A stretch of 33,270 nt of DNA from Vibrio tetraodonis (GTDB taxonomy: Bacteria; Pseudomonadota; Gammaproteobacteria; Enterobacterales; Vibrionaceae): contig NZ_QLYY01000031.1 of the NCBI RefSeq assembly GCF_003350295.1, forward strand, positions 1-33,270, in the 5' to 3' direction. Under the pieces are notes generated by a model that searched no databases, was not told where the DNA came from, and saw nothing but the letters and a program-made list of their open reading frames with translations. Of this stretch, positions 13,979 through 21,999 are shown piece after piece (positions within the stretch are counted from its first letter, which is position 1; each line of letters opens with the position of its first letter). The position numbers were made by a program, and so were the translations under genes.

Positions 13979-15664
13979 TTACTCTTCCCAAACCACAAGT
14001 TTATCTTTGGGCCAATTTTGTCCCACTTCATGATACATTTGCTCAAGGATATGACGCTTTATTTTAAGAGTTGGCGTTAAAATACCATTTTCAATACTCC
14101 AAGGCTCTTTAATCATTAACACGCCTTTAATTTGTTCGTGTGATTCTAGAGACTCATTCATCTTCGCAATGACTTTTTTGGTTGTCCTTTCGTACCGCTC
14201 TCTGTCGAAATTAGGGAAATCATGAGGAACGGCTAAAAGTATCGGTGAAGGTAAACCTAGGCCAATCAGGCACATCATTTCAACTCGACTATATTCAAAC
14301 AGTTTTTTCTCAATAGGTACAGGCGCAACAAATTTGCCTTTAGAGGTTTTAAAGGTATCTTTTTTACGTCCTTGGATTGTCAGATAACCCTCACTGTCAA
14401 CCGTTCCGATATCTCCAGTATGTAGCCAGCCCTCTGAATTAAAAGATTCTTGTGTAGCGATGTCATTTTTATAATAACCAGAGAACATCCCTTCACTGCG
14501 AACTAATATCTCTTCATCTTCGGCTATTTTTAACTCAATTCCGGGACCTGCGTTACCAACACTGCCTATTTTATCTGCGCGAAATGGATAGTTGATGGTG
14601 CTGTATGCAAAAGATTCTGTCATGCCCCAAGCTTCGGTGATATGAAGACCTAAACTGTGATACCACTCGAGCAAAGCTGGTGATACGGGCGCCGAGCCAC
14701 AACCTAATACACGGGCTTGATCTAGCCCAAGGCCATCAGCCAGTTTCCTTTTAATAAGAGAGTTTAAAAATGGTATTTTGAGCAGAATATTGAGCTTTTT
14801 CTGCGGCAATTTGTCTTGAATTCTCTGTTGAAACACAGTCCAAAGTCGAGGTACAGAGATAAATAGTGTTGGTCTGTGCATTTTCACATCTTCGATAAAG
14901 GTATCGAGCGACTCTGGAAAAGCAGTTGATACCCCCCCGACAATAGAACACCCGAATATGTAGACCCTCTCAGTGATATGGGCGAGAGGAAGATAAGAAA
15001 AAAGTCTGTCATTTGGCTCTATGCCGATGTGGTTAATAAGCTGCTCTACTGACCAATTAAACGCCCCATAAGTGAGCATTGCGCCCTTTGGTAACCCTGA
15101 AGTACCTGATGTATATACAAGCGACATCAGTTTATCGTCTTGATGAACTGCTCGATAATCACTTGGTTCCGCAGATTTGATTAATTCACTAAAAGTGTGT
15201 TGGCAGGTTGGTGCCGTATCGTATGGAAGAGACAGGCTAACCAAATCAGGCATCTTATCAATAATTTGTTGAGTTGCCGCAGTATCATCGAGTTTGCCAC
15301 CAATCAGTGCTTTACACTCACTATGAGTAATACAGTATTCTATGGTTTCTGAACCAGCGGTAGGAAATATAGGTACGCTGACAAAGTCACCGAGCATCAT
15401 AGCAAGATCACAGATAAACCATTCTGCACAGTTTTTTGATATGAGTGCTATTTTGTCGCGAGGCTGTATACCAAGCGCTTGCAAAGCAGAAACGAGTTTT
15501 AATGCTTTGTCGGCAACTTCTGCATAAGTGAACTCGACAAACTGACGGTTAATAATTTGCTTTAAATACACTTCATTGGGGCGCTCCTCTGCCCAGTGAA
15601 GTATCATTTCATTCGGTGGTGGAAGAGTACAAGTGCTTTTGCGTAACTCGTTAGGCTGAATCAT
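13979..15664 (-). CDS. Long-chain acyl-CoA synthetase (AMP-forming)
   Basis: The 561-aa member of the adenylate-forming superfamily activates a fatty acid to acyl-AMP and then acyl-CoA. The P-loop-like motif YTSGTSGLPKG is at 184-194, the A5 motif TEAWGMTES at 343-351, GWLHTGD at 412-418, and the hinge/A8 region GRKKDTFKTSKGKFVAP at 432-448. The C-terminal catalytic lysine is probably K533 or K535 in TLKIKRH. The FAA1/long-chain type is suggested by the KDTFKTSKGK hinge and LPLAHITERV (225-234). Exact substrate length is not readable. It is not the main E. coli-type FadD by neighbourhood. The start MIQPNEL is preceded on the minus strand by ATGGAGTTAGAAA. Confidence 0.9.
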   Translation of the reverse strand: MIQPNELRKSTCTLPPPNEMILHWAEERPNEVYLKQIINRQFVEFTYAEVADKALKLVSALQALGIQPRDKIALISKNCAEWFICDLAMMLGDFVSVPIFPTAGSETIEYCITHSECKALIGGKLDDTAATQQIIDKMPDLVSLSLPYDTAPTCQHTFSELIKSAEPSDYRAVHQDDKLMSLVYTSGTSGLPKGAMLTYGAFNWSVEQLINHIGIEPNDRLFSYLPLAHITERVYIFGCSIVGGVSTAFPESLDTFIEDVKMHRPTLFISVPRLWTVFQQRIQDKLPQKKLNILLKIPFLNSLIKRKLADGLGLDQARVLGCGSAPVSPALLEWYHSLGLHITEAWGMTESFAYSTINYPFRADKIGSVGNAGPGIELKIAEDEEILVRSEGMFSGYYKNDIATQESFNSEGWLHTGDIGTVDSEGYLTIQGRKKDTFKTSKGKFVAPVPIEKKLFEYSRVEMMCLIGLGLPSPILLAVPHDFPNFDRERYERTTKKVIAKMNESLESHEQIKGVLMIKEPWSIENGILTPTLKIKRHILEQMYHEVGQNWPKDKLVVWEE

Positions 15665-15716
15665 TTTCTAACTCCATGTTATTAGCAAAGTTTTGTCGTT
15701 GTTATTGTTAACAGCG

Positions 15717-15730
15717 TGTTAATTTTAACA
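15717..15730. promoter_or_regulatory. Palindrome upstream of the acyl-CoA synthetase gene
   Basis: TGTTAA-TT-TTAACA is a perfect dyad 53-66 bp upstream of the acyl-CoA synthetase start (minus strand). A nearby GTTAAC adds to the pattern. It could be an operator overlapping the promoter. It does not resemble the FadR site. Speculative. Confidence 0.35.
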
Positions 15731-15786
15731 TGGGGGATTATGAAAGCGATAAGTTGAGAAGAGAACTTGTGACCAGAGTGTAAAAA

Positions 15787-16524
15787 CTAATGCATTTGTC
15801 GATAGATTGCTGGACTGTAGCCGGTTTTCTTTTTGAATATTCGAGAAAAGTATGAGACGTCGTTGTACCCACATTGAAAAGCAACAAATGATATTTTTTC
15901 CCTCTTATTTTCAGCGAGTAATTTCTTCGCTAGGGCTATTCTTTTCAGTGTTACGTAATCACGAAAGCAAACGCCAATAGACTTATGAAATAACTTTGAG
16001 AAATAGGTGACTGAATAGTGGCAATAGTCTGCAATATCTTCTTCTCTAATTTTACCTGATAAATTACCATCTATATAACGTAAAACCTCTAGTAACTCCT
16101 GACTTAATTCTTGTTGAACTGAATTATCGTTTAATCCATGAGTGCTCAGCACTTCTTGATGCTGATGAAAGGAGTAGTCTATATCATGGCTAAGCTTTCT
16201 TATTGTCGAGTAAGTCGAGTTACTGCTCAGATCTAGGGTTGCAAACACAACGTCTAAATCTTTAATTTCCGGAGACAGGCAGTCCTTATAAATAACGACT
16301 AATTTCTTACCGAGATTACGGCATAGTTTGGTTGTGGTGATGAATAATGAATCAAAGTTAGCCTCATAAAAGAAAAAGCAGAAATATATGCCAGTTTCGC
16401 TTAACACAGAAACATCGTGGCCAAAGTCTGCCAGTTGAAAGTAATCTTCCATTTCACGAAGCGTATCTTTTCTCACGTAACTTGTTGATTTTCCTAGCCA
16501 GTATCCTTTATGTAATATATCCAC
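15787..16524 (-). CDS. AraC-family regulator with receiver-like N-domain, probable tad regulator
   Basis: The 245-aa protein ends in an AraC-type double helix-turn-helix (about 145-243): helix pair one at IREEDIADYCHYSVTYFSKL and the second at ISFVAFQCGYNDVSYFSRIF, then the signature KKKTGYSPAIYR. The N-terminal ~120 residues alternate short strands and helices (LADFGHDVSVL, YFCFFFYE, KKLVVIYKD, DVVFATLDL) and look like a degenerate response-regulator receiver fold, with no clear phospho-acceptor Asp pocket. The start is GTG, with GGAG 10 nt ahead. It is divergent from the flp/tad genes, so regulation of pilus genes is a reasonable inference. Confidence 0.85.
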   Translation of the reverse strand: MDILHKGYWLGKSTSYVRKDTLREMEDYFQLADFGHDVSVLSETGIYFCFFFYEANFDSLFITTTKLCRNLGKKLVVIYKDCLSPEIKDLDVVFATLDLSSNSTYSTIRKLSHDIDYSFHQHQEVLSTHGLNDNSVQQELSQELLEVLRYIDGNLSGKIREEDIADYCHYSVTYFSKLFHKSIGVCFRDYVTLKRIALAKKLLAENKREKISFVAFQCGYNDVSYFSRIFKKKTGYSPAIYRQMH

Positions 16525-16996
16525 TGATTTTTATGCTCCGTATGAAAAGAACACTTACTAAGATACAGATTAGGCGAGTAAGGGATAATGACAACCAAGA
16601 AGGATTGCATGGGCATCGTCGAAAAGCGAGCTAAAGAGTATTTATCGGTGCAACCAGGATCACTTTACATTTTTATTTTCTGAACTAAGGTCTCGTTTTT
16701 TTGAGGGTCTTCTTGTCAAGTTTCAAAAATGAAACAGATGGATAAAAGTCTTTGGTTGCTAATGGATATTTTTAGTTTTCTTTTTAAACCATTACTTATA
16801 AAAAATTAGATATTTTTTATTTTTAAAATTGGTGCTTATTAACCCTTTATTTCTTGTTGAACTCTTACAAAACCTTTTTCAATACTAGCAAAAAAGTACA
16901 TACGATAGTCAAAATAATCCTAACTAACCATTTTGTCATTAGCTAGCTTTAGGATAAGCGATCGCGCTTAATGTGTTCTTATAAAGGAGACTGAAC
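16525..16996. promoter_or_regulatory. Divergent regulatory region between AraC gene and flp
   Basis: This 470-bp AT-rich gap has no gene I can support. It holds a dyad GTTTCA-AAAA-TGAAAC (16720-16735), a weak sigma-70-like pair TTGAAC (16857-16862) and AATACT (16881-16886) at 18 bp, and a leader hairpin TAAGCG-ATCG-CGCTTA (16955-16970) ending 26 bp before the flp start. I found no clear sigma-54 promoter. The strong ribosome binding site AAAGGAGA precedes flp. A long leader and A/T tracts suit a tightly controlled pilus operon. Confidence 0.5.
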
Positions 16997-17161
16997 ATGA
17001 ACAATGCTCTAAACAATATCAAAGAGTTTCTGAAAGACGAAGAAGGCCTATCTGTGGTTGAATATGTGGTAGGGGCTGGTTTAGTAGTTGCTGGTCTAAC
17101 GGGCATCTTTACTACGTTTAGCGGAACGCTTGAGGGTCAGTTGACTGGCATATTTGGCTAA
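16997..17161 (+). CDS. flp: Flp/Fap-type major pilin prepilin (Flp1)
   Basis: The 54-aa protein is MNNALNNIKEFLKDEEG followed by LSVVEYVVGAGLVVAG, the Flp prepilin signature. A short charged leader ends in G17; the mature protein would start at L18 with glutamate at +5 (E22) and Tyr at +6 (Y23), i.e. the G-X4-EY motif. A hydrophobic helix of about 25 residues follows. TadV is the expected prepilin peptidase. Flp pilins polymerise into bundled adhesive pili. An excellent ribosome binding site (AAAGGAGA) and a partial terminator directly after suggest high, uncoupled expression relative to the rest of the operon. Confidence 0.93.
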   Translation: MNNALNNIKEFLKDEEGLSVVEYVVGAGLVVAGLTGIFTTFSGTLEGQLTGIFG

Positions 17162-17185
17162 GACGGTAATTTTCGAAGAGCCAAG

Positions 17186-17216
17186 AATACCCGCTAGTGA
17201 CAGCGGGTATTTTAGT
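17186..17216 (+). terminator. Attenuator-like hairpin between the two flp genes
   Basis: AATACCCGCT (17186-17195) pairs with AGCGGGTATT (17202-17211) around AGTGAC, a perfect 10-bp stem, then TTAGTTTTG. The interrupted T-run suggests incomplete termination. It would let flp1 be made in excess over assembly genes, as known for the termination cascade of the Aggregatibacter tad locus. Confidence 0.75.
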
Positions 17217-17234
17217 TTTGACGTTGGATTAAAG

Positions 17235-17390
17235 ATGATCGAAAACATTAAACGCTTTTCTTTAGATGAGGATGGCTTAGCGGTCGTGGAGTATACAGTT
17301 GCAGCAGGACTCATAGTCGCTGGTTTTGTTGGTTTAATTGCCACGTTTAGAGATACACTTACTGCTCAATTCGCGTCTATATTTAGTTAA
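17235..17390 (+). CDS. flp: Second Flp-type prepilin (Flp2)
   Basis: The 51-aa protein MIENIKRFSLDEDG / LAVVEYTVAAGLIVAG has the same G-X4-EY prepilin motif (G14, E19, Y20) and hydrophobic helix as Flp1. The open frame runs upstream to 17154, but that part overlaps the Flp1 stop and the attenuator hairpin and is not pilin-like, so the ATG at 17235 is preferred. It may be a minor pilin or a spare major pilin. Its ribosome binding site is weaker than that of Flp1 and it lies after the attenuator, both of which fit a minor role. Confidence 0.88.
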   Translation: MIENIKRFSLDEDGLAVVEYTVAAGLIVAGFVGLIATFRDTLTAQFASIFS

Positions 17391-17418
17391 GTACGCAGCG
17401 CCCAATAGGAGCGTGTCT

Positions 17419-17943
17419 ATGAACTTAACTATATGGATCGTCTTGTTCGCAATCGCCGTGTCTGATGCAAAAGAACACCGTATTCCCAACATTGGTGTGC
17501 TTATGGTCATCCTGTTGGCATTGGCAGACAAGGTTTTCATTCTGCAAGATTTTTCGGTGGTAATTTGGTCTGGGATGGTTGGGACAACTTGTTTTTTTGT
17601 CTCGTTAGGTTTGTATTTTTTGAAGGTTATGGCTCCCGGAGATGTGAAGCTTCTCGGAGCGATAGGTTTTTGGTTAGGCCCCGAACATATCACATATGCG
17701 GTTTTTTGGATTGCGTTGTTCAGCGTTGTTATCGGGCTGTTTTTTGCGTTTTTAAGGATGGCTGAAGCACCAGAAAAAACCAAAGAGTTATTACAAAAAT
17801 ATTCCTTAGTTGCGCTGCACAATTATCCGACTTCGGCCGTGATAGAAAGATATAAATCAACGAGTGGAGCGTCTTATAGAATGCCTTTTGCACCTGTGGT
17901 TGTGTTAGGAGTCGCCGCTTATTTTTACTTTTTGAATCAATGA
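17419..17943 (+). CDS. tadV: Type IV prepilin peptidase TadV (CpaA)
   Basis: The 174-aa inner-membrane aspartyl protease (A24 family) has hydrophobic helices spanning most of its length. The two catalytic aspartates are visible: D16 in AIAVSDAKEHRIPN and D75 in MAPGDVKLLGAIGF, the GXGD-type motif with A-P in place of the usual first residues. It lacks the N-methylation domain of PilD, as is normal for TadV. The start MNLTIWIVL has AGGAG ahead; the longer frame back to 17338 overlaps flp2. It should cleave the Flp prepilins after their Gly. Confidence 0.92.
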   Translation: MNLTIWIVLFAIAVSDAKEHRIPNIGVLMVILLALADKVFILQDFSVVIWSGMVGTTCFFVSLGLYFLKVMAPGDVKLLGAIGFWLGPEHITYAVFWIALFSVVIGLFFAFLRMAEAPEKTKELLQKYSLVALHNYPTSAVIERYKSTSGASYRMPFAPVVVLGVAAYFYFLNQ

Positions 17944-17957
17944 CGGGAGTAGTCACT

Positions 17958-19304
17958 ATGGTTCAAGTATCAGAGAAAGCACATCACAGGACAAAGCTTA
18001 CCCCACAGGCAAAAGAGCCCACAGTACCGACGACTTTCGAAGGACTTGGAATACCGAGAGTTGTAGTTGAAAATTTGGTAGTGAAGCACCTCGCTGCCTA
18101 TCCTAAGTCCGATATTCTTCAGTTAACCAAGCTACTTGCTGTCAATAGCCACTTGATTGAAGACATTCTGGTGGCTTTGCGAGCTAAATCTCTAGTGGAG
18201 GTATTTCAGGCGTCAGCTGGCTCTTTTTCATCTCAAACTGCCGGCCATGTCCGCTATGGATTGTCGGAGGCTGGAGTTCAAGAAGCCGATACAGCTTTCT
18301 TGAAAGACGCTTACTTGGGGCCTGTTCCTGTCTCTCTGTCAGCGTATTGTGAAATGGTCAAAGAGCAAGATGTCAGAGCACAAATGGTCAATAGAGCTGA
18401 TGTTGAATATGCGTTGAGCGATGTATTAGGTGCGCAGCGAATGATAGGTGTATTGGGGCCAGCCATTAATTCAGGGCGCGCTTTGTTGCTATATGGTGGT
18501 GCTGGATCAGGTAAAACATTCGTAGCGACTAAACTACTGAACTCACTAAATACTTCCGTTTACATTCCATACGCGGTCTTTGCTGCCGGGAACATCATAA
18601 AAGTGTTTTCACCTCAACACCACAAAAGAATTGATGACAACAATGAGCAAACCATTACTTTCAAAGAACATCATGATCGTCGTTGGGCATTGTGTGAGCG
18701 TCCAAGTATCCAAGTAGGTGGTGAATTGACGATGGATATGCTCGAAGTTAACCATAGTGAACACAACAAGGTATGGATGGCTCCACTTCAAATGATGGCT
18801 AACAATGGTATTTTTATCATCGATGATTTAGGACGCCAGCCCATGCCAGTGGATACGTTACTTAATCGTTGGATCGTCCCCATGGAATACTTTTATGACT
18901 ATTTGAATCTGCCAAACGGGCAGCAAATTAGTATTCCGTTTATTCTCACTCTCGCATTCTCAACCAATTTAGACCCTGAAAAAATTAGTGATCCGGCTTT
19001 TCTTCGTCGTTTGGGTTACAAGATACAATTCGGCCCGTTGGAAGAAGCAGAGTATCGTGACTTATGGGAATCTATAGCCCATTCTAAGAAGGTGGGACTG
19101 ACTGACGATAGCTTCAAGCAAGTATTGGAATTGCACCGCAACACAGCTACAGGGTATTACCCATGCATACCAAAAGACATAGTAGGAATAAGCAGAGATA
19201 TCATCATTTTTGAAGAGGAAGAACCCGTTATCACCTCGAAAATCTTGAGACGGGCATGGGAAGTCTATTTTACGGCAGACGGTAAGGGAGGAGGCGCTCG
19301 ATGA
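17958..19304 (+). CDS. Uncharacterised tad-locus AAA+ ATPase with N-terminal winged helix
   Basis: The 448-aa protein is not one of the standard Tad proteins. About residues 37-110 look like a winged helix (AAYPKSDILQLTKLLAVNSHLIEDILVALRAKSLVEV). The AAA+ core has Walker A GGAGSGKT (180-187), Walker B GIFIIDD (284-290), a sensor-1-like STN (335-337), and an arginine-finger-like AFLRRLGYKI (347-356). There is no signal peptide or membrane segment. It overlaps the next gene by 4 bp and is clearly in the operon. ATG at 17958 with GGGAG 8 nt ahead is preferred to the ATG at 17940 that overlaps the tadV stop. Role unknown; it could remodel a pilus component or act in regulation. Confidence 0.88.
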   Translation: MVQVSEKAHHRTKLTPQAKEPTVPTTFEGLGIPRVVVENLVVKHLAAYPKSDILQLTKLLAVNSHLIEDILVALRAKSLVEVFQASAGSFSSQTAGHVRYGLSEAGVQEADTAFLKDAYLGPVPVSLSAYCEMVKEQDVRAQMVNRADVEYALSDVLGAQRMIGVLGPAINSGRALLLYGGAGSGKTFVATKLLNSLNTSVYIPYAVFAAGNIIKVFSPQHHKRIDDNNEQTITFKEHHDRRWALCERPSIQVGGELTMDMLEVNHSEHNKVWMAPLQMMANNGIFIIDDLGRQPMPVDTLLNRWIVPMEYFYDYLNLPNGQQISIPFILTLAFSTNLDPEKISDPAFLRRLGYKIQFGPLEEAEYRDLWESIAHSKKVGLTDDSFKQVLELHRNTATGYYPCIPKDIVGISRDIIIFEEEEPVITSKILRRAWEVYFTADGKGGGAR

Positions 19305-20044
19305 GCAGAAACCAAGTAATGTTACTTTTTTTATTGTCGATTGCCTTCGGCTTGGGTGCGGTTTTTTTTGCAAAACAATGGATGGACAGACAGCTACAGC
19401 CTCAAACTGAGGTTGAAGTTGTTGAACGTGAGCCAGTAATCGTCGCTGCGCAGGATATCTTAGCGGGTACCATAATTGAGAGTCAACATCTTACCAGTAA
19501 GCTTCTTGAGAAAGCTTGGCGAGATGAAAACCAATACACATCGGTCGAAGCTCTAGTCGGAGAGGTCGCCGCGATTAACATATTTCCTGGGAGCATAGTA
19601 ACGATAAATCATCTCACTGCGCCCGGAGAAGGTTCAACACTCGCCTCTTTGATCCCAGAAAATAAGCGAGCGGTCACGATCCGAGTTAATGATGTTATCG
19701 GTGTGGCTGGCTTTCTTTTACCCGGTAATAAAGTAGACGTGCTCAATACCATAAAATACAGCTCGACATCTGCGACCACAGTAACCGTCTTAAAAGAAAT
19801 TAAGGTATTAGCGGTGGACCAGACGGCTAAAACCAAAGAAAACAAGCCTATCATAGTGCGTGCGGTGACGTTGGAAGTGTCACCCAGAGAGGCAGAGAAG
19901 CTTTTATCTGCACAGAGTAAAGGAGAAATACAGCTTGCCTTACGTAACCCTCATGAGGAAGAAAGGGTCGTTAAGCGTTATGTTGCTCCTAGTGTTACGG
20001 TCATTAAGGGGACAGAGTCTCGCAATATAAGAGTCAAGGATTGA
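19301..20044 (+). CDS. cpaB: Flp pilus assembly protein CpaB/RcpC
   Basis: The 247-aa protein starts with a membrane anchor or signal segment (about 6-25, VMLLFLLSIAFGLGAVFFA). It then has an SAF domain (EREPVIVAAQDILAGTIIESQHL, about 42-105) and the RcpC/CpaB C-domain (RAVTIRVNDVIGVAGFLLPGNKVDVL, about 118-143). RcpC/CpaB is a periplasmic partner of the secretin, possibly binding peptidoglycan. Its start codon overlaps the stop of the ATPase gene (ATGA), a sign of translational coupling. Confidence 0.93.
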   Translation: MSRNQVMLLFLLSIAFGLGAVFFAKQWMDRQLQPQTEVEVVEREPVIVAAQDILAGTIIESQHLTSKLLEKAWRDENQYTSVEALVGEVAAINIFPGSIVTINHLTAPGEGSTLASLIPENKRAVTIRVNDVIGVAGFLLPGNKVDVLNTIKYSSTSATTVTVLKEIKVLAVDQTAKTKENKPIIVRAVTLEVSPREAEKLLSAQSKGEIQLALRNPHEEERVVKRYVAPSVTVIKGTESRNIRVKD

Positions 20045-20052
20045 GGTCAAAT

Positions 20053-21516
20053 ATGCGATGTTTAATCATTATTATTTCATTATTTTGCTTTTATTGGCAA
20101 AGCGCTGTTGCAGCGACCCGGTCTGGCAAAGCCGTGTTAGTTCCCCATCATAAATCAACCCATGTTACTTTAGCCGGGAAAGCCAAACGAGTATCACTTG
20201 GTGATCCTGAAGTTTTGGATATTGTCATGCTCAAGTCGGATGAAGTATTCCTCATAGGTAAAAAACTTGGTTCCACTAACCTGATGGCGTGGGATAGCCG
20301 AGGGCGTTTGATTGAATCGATCAATATTGAAGTTACACACGATTTAAATAGTTTAAAGTCAAAACTTTATGAGTTTCTTCCTGATGAAGAAATTAACGTT
20401 CATAGTGCTCAAAATAGATTGATTCTAAGTGGCCAGATAAGCAGCCAGTCTGCGATGAACGTTGCGTTGCGGGTAGCTGAAACTTATTCCGTTGGTGAAG
20501 AGGCTGACGAGGACAAGACGTCTCTAAGCGAACAGACAAACAAAACCGGAGTCATTAACCTCATGTCGATCGGGGGGGCGCAGCAAGTCATGTTAGAAGT
20601 TACGGTGGCAGAGGTTCAACGAAGTTTAGTGCGAAAATTCGATGCAAATTTCCACTTTTTCCAGCAAAATGGCAACGTTTCGTGGGGAGGCACATCTACA
20701 GGTGCTTCGTTACCGACAACGTCGACGTCCGTGATACCGACTTTTACCGCACCGTCTGTAGATAGCACAGGCTTATTAGGTTCCTTTATCGACAGTAATA
20801 CCTTGTTTTCTTTTGCTTTAGACCTAGCTAAACAAAATGGAACCGCCAAGGTATTAGCTGAGCCTAATCTCACGGCGCTAAGTGGAGCAAAGGCTGAGTT
20901 TTTAGCTGGTGGTGAGTTCCCTATTCCAGTACCAGATGAAGATGGGATTACCATAGAGTACAAAGAATATGGTGTCGGGCTGAAGTTTATTCCCACCGTC
21001 TTAAGTGATAAAAAAATCAACCTCAACCTTGCTATAGATGTCAGTGAAATCGCAAATACTTCTTCACTGACTCTAACGCCAAACGCAACCAATACTACTT
21101 ATACTATTCCGCCAATCACTAAACGAAGTGCTTCTTCTACCCTTGAGATGGCGGATGGTCAAACTATTGGTATCGCGGGGCTGCTTAGTGAAAATGTTAG
21201 AGATGTGGTCGGAGAAATGCCCGGTTTTAGTGATATCCCGATCTTGGGGCAATTGTTTAATAGCCAAGATTATACCTCCAACGAAACTGAGCTTGTTATT
21301 TTAGTTACGCCGAGGCTTGCTAAGCCAGTGAATCGAAACAAGGTGTCATTACCAACAGATTCCTTTATTGAGCCATCTGATTTTGAATACTATCTGTTGG
21401 GGCGCGGTGCCTATATTGCACCTGAAAGTCCCCACCAAATGAATAAGGTAGATGAAGCTCGTTTTTTGAATAACTCTAAGGGTGGCACTGAAGGTACTTT
21501 TGGACACAGTTTGTAG
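20053..21516 (+). CDS. cpaC: Flp pilus outer-membrane secretin CpaC/RcpA
   Basis: The 487-aa secretin has a signal peptide (MRCLIIIISLFCFYWQSAVA, cleavage after residue 20). A pilus-assembly N-domain follows (VTLAGKAKRVSLGDPEVLDI), then a BON-like segment (INVHSAQNRLILSGQISS) and the C-terminal secretin core (VMLEVTVAEVQRSL through ETELVILVTPRL). It forms the outer-membrane channel for the Flp pilus. An upstream TTG could give four more residues, but the ATG at 20053 has GAGGT 5 nt ahead. It follows cpaB with almost no gap. Confidence 0.95.
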   Translation: MRCLIIIISLFCFYWQSAVAATRSGKAVLVPHHKSTHVTLAGKAKRVSLGDPEVLDIVMLKSDEVFLIGKKLGSTNLMAWDSRGRLIESINIEVTHDLNSLKSKLYEFLPDEEINVHSAQNRLILSGQISSQSAMNVALRVAETYSVGEEADEDKTSLSEQTNKTGVINLMSIGGAQQVMLEVTVAEVQRSLVRKFDANFHFFQQNGNVSWGGTSTGASLPTTSTSVIPTFTAPSVDSTGLLGSFIDSNTLFSFALDLAKQNGTAKVLAEPNLTALSGAKAEFLAGGEFPIPVPDEDGITIEYKEYGVGLKFIPTVLSDKKINLNLAIDVSEIANTSSLTLTPNATNTTYTIPPITKRSASSTLEMADGQTIGIAGLLSENVRDVVGEMPGFSDIPILGQLFNSQDYTSNETELVILVTPRLAKPVNRNKVSLPTDSFIEPSDFEYYLLGRGAYIAPESPHQMNKVDEARFLNNSKGGTEGTFGHSL

Positions 21517-21524
21517 GGGCGAAA

Positions 21525-21797
21525 ATGATGAAAACAAAACATGTAATATTAGTACCTCTTTGTTTATCGTGGCTGCTGACAGGGTGTGTAAACAGAGCTG
21601 AAGAGCTGGGTGCCCATGTGGTCAAACTTAGGTCAGAGCAGACCTACAACTTAAGTGCAACAAGAGAAAACATGGCTATTATTCCAGAAGGAAGTGGAGA
21701 AAGAATGGAAGGGGTGAACCAAGTATATACCGGCAAGCAGGATATGGAGCTGAAAGGAACAGAAAGTCAGTTCGTCCGAGATAAAAAAAATAAATAA
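21525..21797 (+). CDS. Small tad-locus lipoprotein
   Basis: The 90-aa protein begins with a lipoprotein signal, VPLCLSWLLTGC, with the acylated cysteine at residue 21. The mature ~70 residues are polar and charged, and I recognise no fold. It sits directly after the secretin gene (8-bp gap), where CpaD/RcpB-type lipoproteins (about 200 aa) lie in other tad loci, so it could be a pilotin or a reduced CpaD substitute. A second ATG three bases later is an equally good start. A 246-bp gap follows. Confidence 0.8.
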   Translation: MMKTKHVILVPLCLSWLLTGCVNRAEELGAHVVKLRSEQTYNLSATRENMAIIPEGSGERMEGVNQVYTGKQDMELKGTESQFVRDKKNK

Positions 21798-21999
21798 GTC
21801 TGTTTAACCAAGTGTTTTAAGTTTAGTCCTTTCAACAGACCTGCAAAGGATAACGAGCTTGAGACCAAAGAGTCGATTTCATTCGTAACGTGGTTTCTGC
21901 GTAAATAGTCAAAAATGAAGAGCGTTCTTTTTGGCGTGGTCTTTAAATGGTCTTAGTCGTGAAGTTGAGATTGGTAAAACGATAATAACTAAATAGGGA

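Noticed and set aside
16525..16996. Sigma-54 promoter for the tad operon
   Set aside because: I looked for GG-N10-GC spacing with the usual flanks and found no convincing match.
20616..21092. 158-aa minus-strand frame
   Set aside because: Antisense to the secretin core of cpaC; no ribosome binding site or recognisable domain.
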